Below are positions 1 through 5,109 of a stretch of 5,109 nucleotides of DNA, piece after piece; position 1 is the first letter of the stretch, and each line of letters opens with the position of its first letter. The notes under the pieces were generated by a model. That model had not been told where the DNA came from. It did not search any database and saw only the letters and a program-made list of their open reading frames with translations. Source of the DNA: Microcystis aeruginosa W13-11 (GTDB taxonomy: Bacteria; Cyanobacteriota; Cyanobacteriia; Cyanobacteriales; Microcystaceae). The stretch covers positions 1-5,109 of the forward strand of contig JAADBR010000232.1 of the NCBI GenBank assembly GCA_009995705.1, given 5' to 3'. Made by a program: the position numbers and the translations under genes.

Positions 1-550
1 CCCTAGAGACTCAGCTTTAATGTTAGCAGATCCAGAAGGTAACTTAGGAAAATCAGCTAACCTTACTCTAGCAGAAGTCTTTAAAAAACTTGATTTAAGA
101 GAATGCCGTTTAGTTACTTTTTCTGCTTGTGAAAGTGGTATAATAGAAAGTAAAGCCGATAGTATTAGTGATGAATATGTGGGTTTACCGAGTGGTTTTC
201 TATTTGCAGGAAGTTCTAGTGTCGTTAGCACCCTTTGGACAGTAGATCCCCTAGCCACAACTTTATTTATGGCTAAATTTTATCACGATCTTAAACGGAT
301 TTCTATCCAAGATCAAGGGAGTATTGCTATTGTTTTAAATCATACTCAAACCTGGTTAAGAACATTGAATAGTCAAAAATTAGCCCAAACAAAAAATAGT
401 CAAAAATTCCAGCAATTACTCGATCGAGTCTTTGAGAGTAAACGGGATAGAAGAAAATTCCAAGACTTATTAGAAGCTGCGGTTAAACGTGAACCCTATC
501 CCTTTGCTAATCCCTATTATTGGACAGCATTTATCGCAACAGGAGTTTAA
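1..550 (+). CDS. CHAT-domain protein, C-terminal part (5' end outside window)
   Basis: C-terminal part of a CHAT (caspase HetF associated with TPRs) domain, a caspase-like cysteine protease fold usually fused to N-terminal TPRs in cyanobacteria. The frame is already open at base 2 (reads PRDSALMLADPEG into the first ATG at 20), so that ATG is internal and the gene starts upstream. Visible hallmarks: the strand and nucleophile motif LVTFSACESG with the presumed catalytic Cys at nt 128-130; the block EYVGLPSGFLFAGSSSVVST followed by LWTVDP; then a helix (FMAKFYHDL); and the family-typical ending PFANPYYWTAFIATG just before the stop. The catalytic His motif would lie upstream and cannot be checked. 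An insert-like charged stretch (about residues 110-160 from the ATG) separates the last helices. Terminator at 582-620 closes the unit. Identification of the domain is firm; substrate and role are unknown. Confidence 0.9.
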   Translation, partial: PRDSALMLADPEGNLGKSANLTLAEVFKKLDLRECRLVTFSACESGIIESKADSISDEYVGLPSGFLFAGSSSVVSTLWTVDPLATTLFMAKFYHDLKRISIQDQGSIAIVLNHTQTWLRTLNSQKLAQTKNSQKFQQLLDRVFESKRDRRKFQDLLEAAVKREPYPFANPYYWTAFIATGV

Positions 551-581
551 CTCAGGTCTTGCACCATTATCCAAAAGTCCA

Positions 582-620
582 AAAAACCCGATTTTTTCTG
601 CCTCTAAAAATCGGGTTTTT
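582..620 (+). terminator. Rho-independent terminator after the CHAT gene
   Basis: Perfect 15-bp inverted repeat: arm 582-596 (AAAAACCCGATTTTT) and arm 606-620 (AAAAATCGGGTTTTT) around a 9-nt loop, ending in a T run. It begins 32 bp after the CHAT stop codon. A-tract and T-tract flank the CCCGA/TCGGG core on both sides, so it could also stop transcription arriving from the right on the minus strand. Confidence 0.85.
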
Positions 621-698
621 AATATCAGGGGTAATATCTGAGTTTAAGAATCAGAACAATTTTGACAAAATTTATCCAGTCCTTGCTCTTGAATATAA

Positions 699-872
699 AC
701 AGCAACGATAGTTGATGCTTTAGACAAGGATATTGAGAGGGTGAAAGAAGATACCAAAGAATTGAAAGGCTCTCAAAAGGCCCAGATTTAGACGTTAATC
801 GGAATCTTGGGAACAGCTTTACTAGGAACGGTCATTCGTTACATTATTATTACTTACAATAATAATATCTAA
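699..872 (+). pseudogene. Remnant of a small coiled-coil / membrane-anchor protein
   Basis: In one frame this reads a charged coiled-coil segment (ALDKDIERVKEDTKELKGSQ, nt 717-776) then KAQI, a TAG stop at 789-791, then TLIGILGTALLGTVIR followed by a short hydrophobic/Asn tail and TAA at 870-872. Similar small cyanobacterial proteins, as I recall them, carry KGSQKAQIWTLIG at this point, so the TAG most simply replaces a TGG Trp codon. The 5' part is missing: a stop lies just upstream in frame at 696-698 and there is no usable ATG. The glycine-rich hydrophobic stretch would be one transmembrane helix. No function is known to me. It is read as a decayed gene fragment, not an expressed protein. 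Confidence 0.6.
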
Positions 873-873
873 A

Positions 874-940
874 CTATGATTAATGTAATTATTTAATTGA
901 CTATAATTGTCTCAGACACCAATCCTAAACCTAATCATAG
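874..940. repeat. 9-bp inverted repeat in the intergenic region
   Basis: CTATGATTA at 874-882 is the exact reverse complement of TAATCATAG at 932-940, with a 49-bp AT-rich spacer holding a TATAAT. It could be a regulatory palindrome or chance in AT-rich DNA. The rest of 873-975 shows no gene. Confidence 0.3.
902..907 (+). promoter_or_regulatory. Candidate -10 box (TATAAT) upstream of the orphan N-terminal module
   Basis: A consensus TATAAT lies about 70 bp upstream of the ATG cluster at 976-982. No convincing -35 hexamer is found 16-18 bp upstream, so this is only a weak candidate promoter. Confidence 0.25.
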
Positions 941-979
941 TCCCTCATTCAATCATTCTAATCACAGTACAGACAATGA

Positions 980-1243
980 ATGAACAACGCGCAAGCTTAT
1001 GTTAATTTAATAGAACAGTTGCTCACTTGTGCTGATGGTGAGGAACCCAATATCCTGCAAGCAAATCAGGAATTGATTGATCCCGAATTTTTGCAGGTGA
1101 TGGAAACCTATGCAACTTGGTTAGAAGAACAAGGAAATAATAATCCTGTTACTTGGTTACTGTATATAGCGCAACAGTTGGGACAGTTTCTCACCCTTCG
1201 ACTGGTCAATACTAGATTTAGGGCAAACGCATCTAAATTCTAG
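980..1243 (+). CDS. Orphan N-terminal module of a TPR/CHAT-type protein, decayed
   Basis: An 87-residue ORF whose first ~70 residues (AQAYVNLIEQLLTCADGEEP, then ILQANQELIDPEFLQVMETY, ending IAQQLGQFL) match the short all-helical module that, in my recollection of the family, opens many cyanobacterial TPR/CHAT proteins with MNEQR-AQAY. Here the ATG at 976 reads MNEQRA and then leaves frame to a stop at 1003-1005; the ATG at 980, overlapping it as ATGAATG, restores the frame as MNNAQAYV. This suggests a 2-bp loss near 991. The usual TPRs do not follow: after QFL the frame runs into unrelated sequence and the edge of a MITE-like element, where TAG at 1241-1243 ends it. No Shine-Dalgarno is evident. 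It is either a pseudogene fragment or a short expressed relic; catalytic function is not expected. Confidence 0.55.
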   Translation: MNNAQAYVNLIEQLLTCADGEEPNILQANQELIDPEFLQVMETYATWLEEQGNNNPVTWLLYIAQQLGQFLTLRLVNTRFRANASKF

Positions 1244-1360
1244 ATTCCTTATCTAATAAGACTTTCAGCGTTTCAGAAAAAATCAACCATGATCTCGAAA
1301 ACCCTTATCCAGCCTACCTTTCAAAAATAAGATGCGTTCGCCTTGATACTGGATTTAGGG
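1209..1360. repeat. 15-bp imperfect direct repeats flanking the MITE-like element
   Basis: ATACTAGATTTAGGG at 1209-1223 and ATACTGGATTTAGGG at 1346-1360 match at 14 of 15 positions. The 11 bp outside the inverted repeats (1209-1219 and 1346-1356) would be the target-site duplication; the remaining AGGG of the left copy overlaps the element end. Confidence 0.5.
1220..1344. mobile_element. MITE-like element, about 125 bp
   Basis: The ends form a terminal inverted repeat: AGGGCAAACGCATCT (1220-1234) against the reverse complement of AGATGCGTTCGCCTT (1330-1344), 13 of 15 matching. Near-identical direct repeats flank it immediately outside (one extra base, G1345, on the right). It has no coding capacity and is therefore a non-autonomous element or an internally deleted IS. 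The end sequence resembles the AGGGC-N-CGCAT type of terminus I associate with ISAs1-family elements, which duplicate roughly 8-10 bp; that family link is inference. Its left edge supplies the last codons and the stop of the orphan module. Confidence 0.5.
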
Positions 1361-1381
1361 AGATTGTATTTTTTGAAAAGC

Positions 1382-1387
1382 TATAAT
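1382..1387 (+). promoter_or_regulatory. Candidate -10 box (TATAAT) for the ATPase operon
   Basis: Perfect TATAAT ending 35 bp before the ATPase ATG, in AT-rich DNA. The nearest TTG-type hexamer (TTGTAT, 1364-1369) is only 12 bp upstream, too close for a normal -35, so the call rests on the -10 and the location. No clear Shine-Dalgarno precedes the ATG at 1423. Confidence 0.35.
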
Positions 1388-1422
1388 ATAATTAATTATG
1401 ATTATTCAGATAATATTGTTCA

Positions 1423-2748
1423 ATGACTATGACCCAAACTAATCTTGCCAAAAATCTCAAAGAAGCTTACCGAGTTTGTAATCTTGATCCTCTAAGGGGT
1501 GAAGCTATGAAACGATATTATGTTGATTTATCAAAAGTTCGCAATACCAAAGCTATAGGTCAAGTTGATACAATTCTTGAATTTCAAGAACCTGAAAAAT
1601 TTACAACAATTTTATTTACAGGTCATCGCGGCTGTGGAAAAAGCACAGAATTAAGGCGAATTCAAGAAAGATGGCAAGAAAAATATTTTATTATTTATTT
1701 AGAAGCTGATCGGGAAATTGACATTGAAGATGCGCGTTACATAGACTTATATTTAGTATTAATTAAGCAAATTGAATATGAACTTAGACAACGAGGAATT
1801 AAGTTTGATGATGAACTTCTGGGTAATTTTGAAGCTTGGTTTAAAGATATCACAGAAGAAACAGAGGAAACCGTTGAGAAGTCTGTGAGTATGTCGGGAA
1901 CTTTAGATGTTAGTTCCTCTCCCTTTCCTATTCCTTTTGTAGCTAAATTATTAGTGAAATTATTAGCACAAATTAAAGGATCTGATAAACGTAAAAAAAC
2001 AATTCGTCAAACCTTAGAACAAGATATTTCTCGCTTACAAGCTGATGTAAATTTTTTACTAGATGATGGGTTCAGAAAATTACAGCAAAAACTCCCTCAA
2101 TATCAAGGATTTTTAGTAATATTCGACAATTTAGATCGAGTAACACCAGAAGTAGGCGATCATTTATTTTTCGATTATGCAGCACAGTTACAAGCCTTGG
2201 GATGCAATATTATTTATACTGTGCCAATTTCTACAATCTATTCAGCTAAAAAAGTCAATAATTTTTTCGAGAACTCTAATATTGTCCCGATGATCAATAT
2301 CTACAATTTACAAAGAAATAAGCCCAATTTAGACTATCAAGAAGAAGCCTTAAAAGCTGTTGCTAAATTAATTGAAGTTAGGGTTAATGTTCAGGATGTT
2401 TTTGCCAATTATGATAATTTATTAAGTTTAGCTAAAGCTAGTGGTGGTCATGTTAGACAACTAATGCAAATGATGAGAACTGCTATTACTTCAGCAAATG
2501 CAAAAGGCGGCTCTAAAATTGATAGTGAAGACGTACAAACTGCCATTAAACAAGTACAATTTGATTTTGAAAGAGTCATCCCTGATGAGCATTATAGCCA
2601 TTTAGTAAATGTCTATTTAAACAAGGAAATTAATAACAATCAAATTGGACAACTTATGTTATTTAATACTTCTGCCTTAGAATATAATGGTAATGATAGA
2701 TGGAACTATATCAGCAATTCTCATTTTGATGCTAGAAGCAGATTTTAG
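1423..2748 (+). CDS. P-loop (AAA+/STAND-like) ATPase, partner of the TPR gene; C-terminus altered
   Basis: A 441-residue cytosolic NTPase. Walker A is GHRGCGKST (67-75); Walker B is LVIFDNLDR (231-239), the DNLDR ending recalling KAP/STAND and ORC-type ATPases; GGHVRQLMQ (341-349) fits a sensor-2/arginine motif at the lid. Between the Walker motifs lies an acidic, probably coiled insert (about 140-160) and a short hydrophobic stretch PFPIPFVAKLLVKLLAQ (167-183). There is no signal peptide. The start at 1423 (MTMTQT) is chosen as the first ATG; 1429 is an alternative two codons on. The last 11 residues (SNSHFDARSRF) are not family-like: a small insertion after Ile430 replaces the ending NPVVESIQAFKK-VLENVRN, found intact downstream at 2836-2891. 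The reconstructed protein is 449 residues. The next gene is the TPR protein at 2881, so an ATP-driven switch controlling that protein is the likely role (inference). All core ATPase motifs remain, so activity may survive. Confidence 0.85.
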   Translation: MTMTQTNLAKNLKEAYRVCNLDPLRGEAMKRYYVDLSKVRNTKAIGQVDTILEFQEPEKFTTILFTGHRGCGKSTELRRIQERWQEKYFIIYLEADREIDIEDARYIDLYLVLIKQIEYELRQRGIKFDDELLGNFEAWFKDITEETEETVEKSVSMSGTLDVSSSPFPIPFVAKLLVKLLAQIKGSDKRKKTIRQTLEQDISRLQADVNFLLDDGFRKLQQKLPQYQGFLVIFDNLDRVTPEVGDHLFFDYAAQLQALGCNIIYTVPISTIYSAKKVNNFFENSNIVPMINIYNLQRNKPNLDYQEEALKAVAKLIEVRVNVQDVFANYDNLLSLAKASGGHVRQLMQMMRTAITSANAKGGSKIDSEDVQTAIKQVQFDFERVIPDEHYSHLVNVYLNKEINNNQIGQLMLFNTSALEYNGNDRWNYISNSHFDARSRF

Positions 2749-2835
2749 CACCCCCACCAAAAATGTCATAACCCTCATAATGACTGAATAGCTGAAATTA
2801 CACCCGTCCAACACTGATTGGCGGGAACTATATCA
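2702..2835. repeat. 12-bp perfect direct repeat flanking the insertion in the ATPase gene
   Basis: GGAACTATATCA occurs at 2702-2713 and again at 2824-2835, exactly 122 bp apart. Only one copy is needed to encode the ATPase, so the pair looks like a target-site duplication. Confidence 0.7.
2714..2823. mobile_element. 110-bp insertion, probable MITE or IS remnant, in the ATPase 3' end
   Basis: This stretch lies between two copies of a 12-bp direct repeat and interrupts the ATPase frame. Its ends (GCAATTCTCATTTTG on the left; reverse complement of the right end GCCAATCAGTGTTGG after one base) are only weakly alike, so no clear terminal inverted repeat can be claimed. It has no credible gene. 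It introduces the TAG at 2746-2748. Its size is similar to the element at 1220-1344, but I see no sequence similarity between the two. Confidence 0.55.
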
Positions 2836-2894
2836 ATCCAGTTGTTGAATCTATTCAAGCTTTTAAAAAGGTATTAGAAAATGTTAGAAACTAA
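2824..2894 (+). pseudogene. Displaced 3' end of the ATPase gene
   Basis: After the second copy of the direct repeat the sequence reads NYI then NPVVESIQAFKK and VLENVRN with TAA at 2892-2894. It continues the ATPase exactly where WNYI (427-430) was broken. In the reconstructed gene this stop lies 11 bp past the start of the next ATG, giving a 14-bp overlap (2881-2894). It is now separated from its own gene by an upstream stop and a frame change. Confidence 0.75.
2868..2871 (+). promoter_or_regulatory. Ribosome binding site for the TPR gene
   Basis: AAGG within AAAAAGG, 9 nt before ATG 2881. It lies inside the displaced ATPase tail, as expected for translationally coupled genes, and supports 2881 as the start. 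Confidence 0.5.
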
Positions 2895-5109
2895 ATCTTT
2901 CTCTATTTCTAATCATCTATTTTTAGCAAAAAATCAGCAGAGATTAGCTGAGTTACTAACTTTTATTGATTTTGCGGAAGGATTAACTATTGGCTTTATT
3001 GAAGTTAACCGCAATGAGGAAGCTAACTGGATAGTTGAGAGTTTAATGAATAATTCTCAATGTCAAAATATACAATTTATTGTTTTAAATATAGATGATT
3101 CTCAGGTGCGTTTTTTATTAGATGAAATTTTAAACTATTTATCTAAAAATCCCCCTTTAGAAGATAAAAAGCAAGTGTTAATTATCAAAGGATTAGAAAA
3201 TTCTATCGGATTTAAGGATTATCCCCCTATTTTACAAAATCTCAATTTTGTCAGAGACGCTTTTACCTATGATGTTCCTTATCCCATATTATTTTGTTTA
3301 TCAAACGATACTATTACTAGATTCGCTAGATTTGCCCCTGATTTTTGGGCTTGGAAATCAGGTATTTTTAAGTTTGAATCTCTACCAGAAGAAAAAAATA
3401 TTGATCGTCAATTTGTGAATTTTGCTCGGGTTCTTGAACGAGATGGAGTATCAGAAACTCAAGCAAGAATTGATCTATTAACTCGATTATTTGCAGAGTA
3501 TTCAGCAGAAAAAAATATATCTATGATGATAACAACTTTACAGCAATTAGGGGTTGCTTATTACCGTAGAGGAGAGTTACAAAAAGCGGAAGAATCTTTG
3601 CTAGAAGCTTGGAATTTAAGTAATCAAATAACATCATTAGAACCGACAAAAGTAGCCACTCTTGAGACCTTGGGTTATGTATATAAGAAAGCAAAGAAAT
3701 ATGAGGAAGCAGAAACAATTTATCAACAGGTTTTGAATGTTTATTCTGAGCAAAAGTTTTCTCAAAAATGGGCTAAAATTGAAAATAGTTTAGGTAACGT
3801 TTATCTTGACAAGAATCAAGGCAGTAAAGCTGATAATTTAGAAAGGGCGATCTCTTGTTTTAATTCTGCTTTAGAAGTATATACCCGTGATAGCTTTCCT
3901 TATGAATGGGCAATGACACAAAATAATCTGGGGACTGCTTATAGTAATCGCATCAGAGGGGAAAGGGCAGATAATCTAGAGTTAGCTATTGTTGCTTATA
4001 ACCTGTCTTTAGAAGTATATACCCGTGATGCCTTTCCTTCTGAATGGGCAAGCGTACAAAATAACCTGGGTAATGCTTATAGTCAACGCATCAGAGGGGA
4101 AAGGGCTGATAATCTAGAGTTAGCTATTGCGGCTTATCACCTGTCTTTAGAAGTATATACCCGTGAAGCTTTTCCTGAAGATTGGGCAAGGTCACAAAAT
4201 AATTTGGGAAACGCTTATCTAGATCGTATCAGAGGGGAAAAGGCAGAAAATTTAGAGTTAGCTATTGTTGCTTATAACCTGTCATTAGAAGTATATACCT
4301 GTGATAGCTTTCCTTATGAATGGGCAGGAACACAAAATAATCTGGGGAATGCTTATAATAAGCGCATCAGAGGGGAAAGGGCAGAAAATTTAGAGTTAGC
4401 TATTGTTGCTTTAAACCAGTCTTTAGAAGTATATACCCGTGAGGCCTTTCCTTCTGAATGGGCAATGACACAAAATAATCTGGGCAATGCTTATAGTGAT
4501 CGTATCAGAGGGGAAAAGGCAGAAAATTTAGAGTTAGCTATTGTGGCATATAACCTGTCATTAGAAGTATATACCCGTGATAGCTTTCCTTATGAATGGG
4601 CAAGGTCACAAAATAATCTGGGTGCTGCTTATAGAAATCGCATTCTTGGGGAAAGGGCAGATAATCTAGAGTTAGCTATTGCAGCCTTAAACCTGTCATT
4701 AGAAGTATATACCCCGACAGCTTTTCCTATAGGCTGTTTAACAATAGGACGAAACTTAGGAAATACTGCTAACGTGATCGAAGACTGGGAAACCGCCATC
4801 AAAGGCTACAACTTAGCCATCGAAGCAGTAGAAAATACCCGACTCCAAGCCTTAAACCCCCAACGACAACAAGAAATTCTCTCCGAGGCAATGGATGTTT
4901 ATCATGGCATTGTTCAATCCTATCTCAACCTCAATCAAAAAGATCGCGCATTAAAATACGTTGAACGCAGCAAAACTCGCTATCTAGTCCAATTGCTTAC
5001 CGACCGAGATATCTATCCTAAAGGTAATATCCCCCAAACTATTATTACCGAATTAGATCGCCTCCGTCGTGCCATTATTGGGGAAGAACAACAGTTAGCC
5101 ATCCAAGAA
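2881..5109 (+). CDS. TPR protein with degenerate NTPase-like N-terminus, presumably TPR-CHAT (3' end outside window)
   Basis: Open for 743 residues to the window end, with no stop. Residues ~20-165 form an alpha/beta domain with NTPase-like layout: LTIGFIEVN (35-43) sits where a P-loop would but has no GKS/T; KQVLIIKGLEN (97-107) resembles a Walker B strand; PYPILFCLSN (133-142) and APDFWAWKSGIF (152-163) match the sensor-1-like end seen in related cyanobacterial proteins. It therefore probably does not hydrolyse NTP. TPRs begin near 219 (QQLGVAYY, then LETLGYVY), followed by seven 46-residue units (301-622). Residues 623-743 are a helical linker with ERSKTRYLVQLLTDRD and LDRLRRAIIGEEQQL, the segment that typically precedes a CHAT protease domain; that domain is predicted just beyond the window. 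RBS AAGG supports the start. Likely partner of the upstream ATPase, in the cytosol. TPR and linker assignment are firm; the CHAT terminus is inferred. Confidence 0.85.
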   Translation, partial: MLETKSFSISNHLFLAKNQQRLAELLTFIDFAEGLTIGFIEVNRNEEANWIVESLMNNSQCQNIQFIVLNIDDSQVRFLLDEILNYLSKNPPLEDKKQVLIIKGLENSIGFKDYPPILQNLNFVRDAFTYDVPYPILFCLSNDTITRFARFAPDFWAWKSGIFKFESLPEEKNIDRQFVNFARVLERDGVSETQARIDLLTRLFAEYSAEKNISMMITTLQQLGVAYYRRGELQKAEESLLEAWNLSNQITSLEPTKVATLETLGYVYKKAKKYEEAETIYQQVLNVYSEQKFSQKWAKIENSLGNVYLDKNQGSKADNLERAISCFNSALEVYTRDSFPYEWAMTQNNLGTAYSNRIRGERADNLELAIVAYNLSLEVYTRDAFPSEWASVQNNLGNAYSQRIRGERADNLELAIAAYHLSLEVYTREAFPEDWARSQNNLGNAYLDRIRGEKAENLELAIVAYNLSLEVYTCDSFPYEWAGTQNNLGNAYNKRIRGERAENLELAIVALNQSLEVYTREAFPSEWAMTQNNLGNAYSDRIRGEKAENLELAIVAYNLSLEVYTRDSFPYEWARSQNNLGAAYRNRILGERADNLELAIAALNLSLEVYTPTAFPIGCLTIGRNLGNTANVIEDWETAIKGYNLAIEAVENTRLQALNPQRQQEILSEAMDVYHGIVQSYLNLNQKDRALKYVERSKTRYLVQLLTDRDIYPKGNIPQTIITELDRLRRAIIGEEQQLAIQE
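3781..4746 (+). repeat. Seven tandem 138-bp coding repeats (46-residue TPR variant)
   Basis: Units start at 3781, 3919, 4057, 4195, 4333, 4471 and 4609, all exactly 138 bp. The consensus unit is QNNLGNAY-SxRIRGERAENLELAI-xAYNLSLEVYTR-xxFPxEWAxx. The five to six central units are nearly identical at DNA level, including silent positions, while the first (3781) and last (4609, ending TAFPIGCLTI) are diverged. Variable residues cluster after NAY, after YTR and around FPxEW, which would be loop or surface positions. This is coding sequence, not a CRISPR array. The near-identity points to recent duplication or gene conversion and to likely copy-number variation among strains. Confidence 0.9.

Noticed and set aside
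20..22. ATG as the true start of the CHAT gene
   Set aside because: The frame is open upstream to the window edge with family-like residues (PRDSAL), and starting here would leave out the catalytic His region.
520..711. 63-codon + strand ORF starting inside the CHAT gene
   Set aside because: It overlaps the CHAT 3' end out of frame and reads straight through the perfect terminator hairpin; the product has no recognisable domain and no ribosome binding site.
843..866. ATTATTATT / AATAATAAT hairpin as a terminator
   Set aside because: The stem is only A-T pairs with a 6-nt loop and lies within the coding frame of the decayed membrane-protein fragment; too unstable to call.
2714..2800. Alternative-frame short ORF through the insertion (reads LEADFSTPTKNVITLIMTE)
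   Set aside because: It has no start with a ribosome binding site and ends at a TAG within the insertion; short open frames are expected in 110 bp and no family is recognised.
3521..3718. 65-codon minus strand ORF
   Set aside because: It lies antisense within the TPR region of the large gene; its Leu-rich translation is the shadow of the AT-rich sense codons.
3781..4746. CRISPR-like or satellite array
   Set aside because: The 138-bp period is an exact multiple of three, is fully open in frame and encodes TPR helices; there are no short repeats with unique spacers.

Overview
The window looks like an accessory region of a low-GC cyanobacterium. This rests on family recognition (TPR/CHAT proteins, their short N-terminal module beginning MNEQR-AQAY, and a paired ATPase of a type common in cyanobacteria) and on AT-rich coding with A/T-ending codons. 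The genus cannot be fixed from the sequence. All supported genes are on the + strand.

Layout. (1) 1-550 is the C-terminal half of a CHAT-domain protease-like protein that begins before the window. A strong rho-independent terminator follows at 582-620. (2) 699-872 is a decayed fragment of a small coiled-coil/membrane-helix protein with an in-frame TAG. (3) 980-1243 is an orphan N-terminal module of another TPR/CHAT protein; it appears frameshifted at its start and cut off after about 70 residues. Its end runs into a 125-bp MITE-like element (1220-1344) with terminal inverted repeats and flanking direct repeats. (4) 1423-2748 is a P-loop ATPase with Walker A, Walker B and a sensor-2-like motif. 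Its last codons are displaced by a 110-bp insertion (2714-2823) flanked by a 12-bp direct repeat; removing 122 bp rejoins the frame exactly. (5) 2881 to the window end is a large gene, open at 3', absent from any list of closed ORFs. It encodes a degenerate NTPase-like N-terminus, TPRs including seven 46-residue units in exact 138-bp register, and the helical linker that normally precedes a CHAT domain. The CHAT domain itself would lie beyond the window.

How they fit together. In the form reconstructed before the insertion, the ATPase gene overlaps the start of the TPR(-CHAT) gene by 14 bp, so the two were probably translationally coupled and work as a pair: an NTP-dependent switch plus a superhelical sensor/scaffold controlling a caspase-like effector. 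That resembles known multi-gene conflict or programmed-cell-death modules, but the function here is inference. Together with the CHAT tail and the orphan N-terminal module, three TPR/CHAT-related genes or fragments lie in 5 kb, alongside two small insertions and a pseudogene. This is the picture of an actively rearranging effector island.
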